The notes beneath the pieces are model-generated. The model ran no database searches, had not been told where the DNA came from, and saw nothing but the letters and a program-made list of their open reading frames with translations. Position numbers and translations under genes: made by a program. Below, one piece after another: positions 5,814-7,459 of a DNA stretch of 7,459 nucleotides. Positions within the stretch are counted from its first letter, which is position 1; the number at the start of each line of letters is the position of its first letter. Origin of the DNA: Candidatus Nealsoniibacteriota bacterium (GTDB lineage: Bacteria > Patescibacteriota > Minisyncoccia > Minisyncoccales > RBG-13-42-11); the NCBI GenBank assembly GCA_003556525.1, contig PWRH01000060.1:1-7459 (forward strand), written 5' to 3'.

Positions 5814-7064
5814 ATGGAAGAAAAAATTTTTTCCATATCGGAATATATTTTAATTCTGAACGAAAACTTAAAAAAATTCACGGCAAAAATTGTCGGTGAA
5901 ATCGGAAAAATAGACATTTACCCAAGCGGTCATGTTTATTTTTCTTTACGCGACCAAAATGACCAAAGCACAATCAACTGTATTGTTTGGAAATCAAAAT
6001 ATAAATTATTCGGCATAGAAATGAAAGAAGGGGATAAAATTATTGCAACCGGCTGCCCCAATATATATAAACAAACAGGTAGGATTTCTTTTATTGCGGA
6101 TACCGTTGAATTTATGGGAGAAGGTGTCTTAAAAAAAGAATATGAAAAATTAAAGGAAAAACTGGGAAAAGAAGGGTTATTCGACCAAGACAAAAAAAAA
6201 GATATTCCAAAATATCCTCAAAAAATAGGCATAATTACTTCAAAACAAGGGGCTGTTATGGCTGATTTTTTAAACAACTTGGGAAGATTCGGTTTTAAAA
6301 TTAAAATGATTGACTCTCGTGTAGAAGGCCAGGCTGCAATTAGCGACCTTTTAGCTTCGGTTAAAACAATGAAAAAACAGGACATAGAAGTTTTGGTTAT
6401 TATGAGGGGAGGCGGCTCCTTCGAATCACTACAGTCTTTCAATAACGAACTATTGGTTAAAGAGATTGCAAAATTTCCCTTGCCTGTTATTGCCGCAATA
6501 GGGCACGATAAAGATATACCCTTGGTAGCCCTGGCAGCCGATCGCTCGGTTTCAACCCCAAGTATTGCCGCAATTATTTTAAGCGAATCATGGCAAAAAA
6601 CAGCCTTATTTTTGGAAAAAGAAAAAAATATAATTATTAACTCTTTTAAAAAATCCCTAACAAACACAAATTTTTTAATAAATGAATCAATAAATTTAAT
6701 CGACAAAGTAAAAAATTCAATTTTTGAAAAACACAGGCAAGCTAAAATTATTTTTAAAAACTATTTTGAAAAAATTAAGTCCGGCATTTATGGCAATAGG
6801 GTTGAATTGAATAATTTATTAAAAAAATCACTTTCAGGCTTTAATTATCTTTTAACAAAAACAAAAGAGCAGCTTAATTACTCTGAAAAAGTTATTTATT
6901 TACATAATCCGGAAACTCGGCTTAATCTCGGCTATAGCATTGTGCGACAAAACAATAAATTGATAAAAAGCGTAAAAAATATTAAAATAAAGGAAGAATT
7001 GAATGTTCAATTTGCTGACGGAACAGCTGTTTCGGAGGTTAAAAAAATAAACAAAAAAATTTAA
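5814..7064 (+). CDS. xseA: Exodeoxyribonuclease VII large subunit
   Basis: XseA is the catalytic subunit of exonuclease VII, which degrades single-stranded DNA from both ends during repair and is built with XseB in the cytoplasm. From the ATG at 5814 it has 416 residues, a normal length. The N-terminal OB-fold (about 1-102) includes the typical SGHVYFSLRD (38-47). The catalytic region shows KIGIITSKQGAVMADF (137-152), IMRGGGSFESLQSFNNE (196-212), IAAIGHDKD (226-234) and ADRSVSTPSIAA (242-253); the usual GHExD is GHDKD here. A long helical coiled-coil region follows (about 258-362), then the C-terminal NPETRLNLGYSIVR (365-378) and FADGTAVSEV (400-409). A TTG at 5793 in the same frame would add seven residues and overlap the cyclophilin gene, but ATG is preferred because homologues begin near EKIFSISE and all other genes here use ATG. 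xseB follows after five bases. Confidence 0.96.
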   Translation: MEEKIFSISEYILILNENLKKFTAKIVGEIGKIDIYPSGHVYFSLRDQNDQSTINCIVWKSKYKLFGIEMKEGDKIIATGCPNIYKQTGRISFIADTVEFMGEGVLKKEYEKLKEKLGKEGLFDQDKKKDIPKYPQKIGIITSKQGAVMADFLNNLGRFGFKIKMIDSRVEGQAAISDLLASVKTMKKQDIEVLVIMRGGGSFESLQSFNNELLVKEIAKFPLPVIAAIGHDKDIPLVALAADRSVSTPSIAAIILSESWQKTALFLEKEKNIIINSFKKSLTNTNFLINESINLIDKVKNSIFEKHRQAKIIFKNYFEKIKSGIYGNRVELNNLLKKSLSGFNYLLTKTKEQLNYSEKVIYLHNPETRLNLGYSIVRQNNKLIKSVKNIKIKEELNVQFADGTAVSEVKKINKKI

Positions 7065-7069
7065 AAATT

Positions 7070-7297
7070 ATGGCTAAAGAAAAACATAATATTAAAAACT
7101 TAAGCGAAAACCTTAAAAATCTTTCAAAAATTACCGAATGGTTTGAGGCCCAAGAAGAGGTTGATGTTGAGGAGGGCTTAAAAAAAGTAAAGCAGGCTGC
7201 AGTTCTTATTAAGGCCAGTAAAGAAAGGCTGAAAGAGGTGGAAAATGAATTTGAAGAAATAAAAAAAGAGGTTAACCTTGAAGACGAGCATGAATAA
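7070..7297 (+). CDS. xseB: Exodeoxyribonuclease VII small subunit
   Basis: XseB is the small helical subunit that packs along the coiled-coil of XseA to complete exonuclease VII. This 75-residue protein has the usual size (about 60-80). Residues 11-66 fit the family pattern: an N-terminal helix (NLSENLKNLSKITEWFE), a short turn with DVEEGLKKVKQAAVLI (28-43) matching the LEESLxxFxxGxxL region, then a Glu/Lys-rich helix KERLKEVENEFEEIKKEV (51-68). Sequence alone would be a modest match, but the position directly after xseA makes the call secure. The ATG at 7070 follows the xseA stop by five bases without a Shine-Dalgarno site. Its last eight bases overlap the next reading frame. Confidence 0.9.
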   Translation: MAKEKHNIKNLSENLKNLSKITEWFEAQEEVDVEEGLKKVKQAAVLIKASKERLKEVENEFEEIKKEVNLEDEHE

Positions 7298-7459
7298 AAC
7301 AATAGAAACAAAAACAGGCGTTTTAATAATTGCTATATTTACATTGGCAGTGTCTTTTATTGCTTATGGGAATGTAAAAAATTTTTATCAAGATATCCAA
7401 AAATTAATAGAAAATTCCAAAAATGCCGAACTTATAGAAATGATTGAAAATTCAAAACA
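7290..7459 (+). CDS. Small single-pass membrane protein, cut by the window end
   Basis: An ATG at 7290 opens a frame that stays open to the last base, giving 56 codons so far. It overlaps the xseB stop by eight bases in another frame, a layout typical of translational coupling. The protein starts MNKTIETKTG, then has a hydrophobic segment at about 11-27 (VLIIAIFTLAVSFIAYG), then a charged helical stretch with IQKLIENSKNAELIEMIENS. This reads as an N-terminal membrane anchor followed by an amphipathic or coiled-coil region. I do not recognise the family, and the missing C-terminus prevents more. The hydrophobic segment and the overlap with xseB support it as a real gene. Confidence 0.65.
   Translation, partial: MNKTIETKTGVLIIAIFTLAVSFIAYGNVKNFYQDIQKLIENSKNAELIEMIENSK

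Larger units (their letters stand above)
142..7459 (+). other. Single co-directional gene cluster, likely one operon
   Basis: Nine + strand genes follow each other with gaps of 6, 4, 6, 2, 16, 10 and 5 bases and finally an 8-base overlap. I see no terminator hairpin or plausible promoter space between any of them. An intrinsic terminator lies just upstream at 66-98. Co-transcription is an inference from this spacing. The right end of the unit lies beyond the window. Confidence 0.75.

Noticed and set aside
6218..6706. Minus-strand open frame of 162 codons inside xseA
   Set aside because: It lies opposite the conserved catalytic region of XseA and has no recognisable features. It is explained by A/T-rich codon composition.
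142..7297. Alternative genetic code with TGA read as glycine
   Set aside because: All complete genes are full length under the standard bacterial code, use GGN for glycine, and contain no in-frame TGA at conserved glycine positions.
1..7459. Mobile element, CRISPR array, toxin-antitoxin or defence island, and tRNA or rRNA genes
   Set aside because: No repeat arrays, terminal inverted repeats, transposase or integrase motifs, or tRNA-like cloverleaf sequences were seen. The genes are housekeeping or envelope types with uniform composition.

Overview
The window is strongly A+T-rich and carries nine tightly packed genes, all on the + strand. The organism looks like a small-genome bacterium of the Candidate Phyla Radiation (Patescibacteria, perhaps Parcubacteria). 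This is inferred from A/T-biased codons, gaps of only 2-16 bases, A/T-only leaders without Shine-Dalgarno sites, TAA as the only stop codon seen, and several pared-down or degenerate enzymes. TGA does not need to be read as glycine, which argues against the recoded Gracilibacteria/Absconditabacteria lineages. No marker gene in the window fixes the phylum.

Layout. Bases 1-65 are probably the 3' flank of an upstream gene, followed by a strong intrinsic terminator (66-98). After a short A/T-rich leader, one apparent operon runs from 142 to the window end. Its order is: a membrane-anchored protein with PD40/TolB-like propeller motifs (142-897); a membrane-anchored L,D-transpeptidase fused to a D,D-carboxypeptidase-like domain that has lost its catalytic residues (904-2205); a pyruvate-kinase-like protein lacking both the B lid domain and the C-terminal domain (2210-2908); trigger factor, tig (2915-4171); an unrecognised cytoplasmic protein with a possible nuclease-like core (4174-5115); a membrane-anchored cyclophilin (5132-5803); exonuclease VII large and small subunits, xseA and xseB (5814-7064 and 7070-7297); and the start of a small membrane protein that overlaps the xseB stop and is cut by the window edge (7290-7459).

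How the genes fit together. Three themes share the unit. The first is the cell envelope: peptidoglycan cross-linking and membrane-anchored extracytoplasmic proteins. The second is protein folding: trigger factor on nascent chains inside the cell and a cyclophilin outside. The third is DNA repair, through exonuclease VII. This looks like a housekeeping operon of a reduced genome, not a mobile or defence island. I see no CRISPR array, insertion sequence, tRNA, rRNA or attachment site.

No clearly new multi-gene system is evident. The best candidates for new biology are the transpeptidase/pseudo-carboxypeptidase fusion, the single-domain pyruvate kinase relative, and the unknown protein at 4174-5115.
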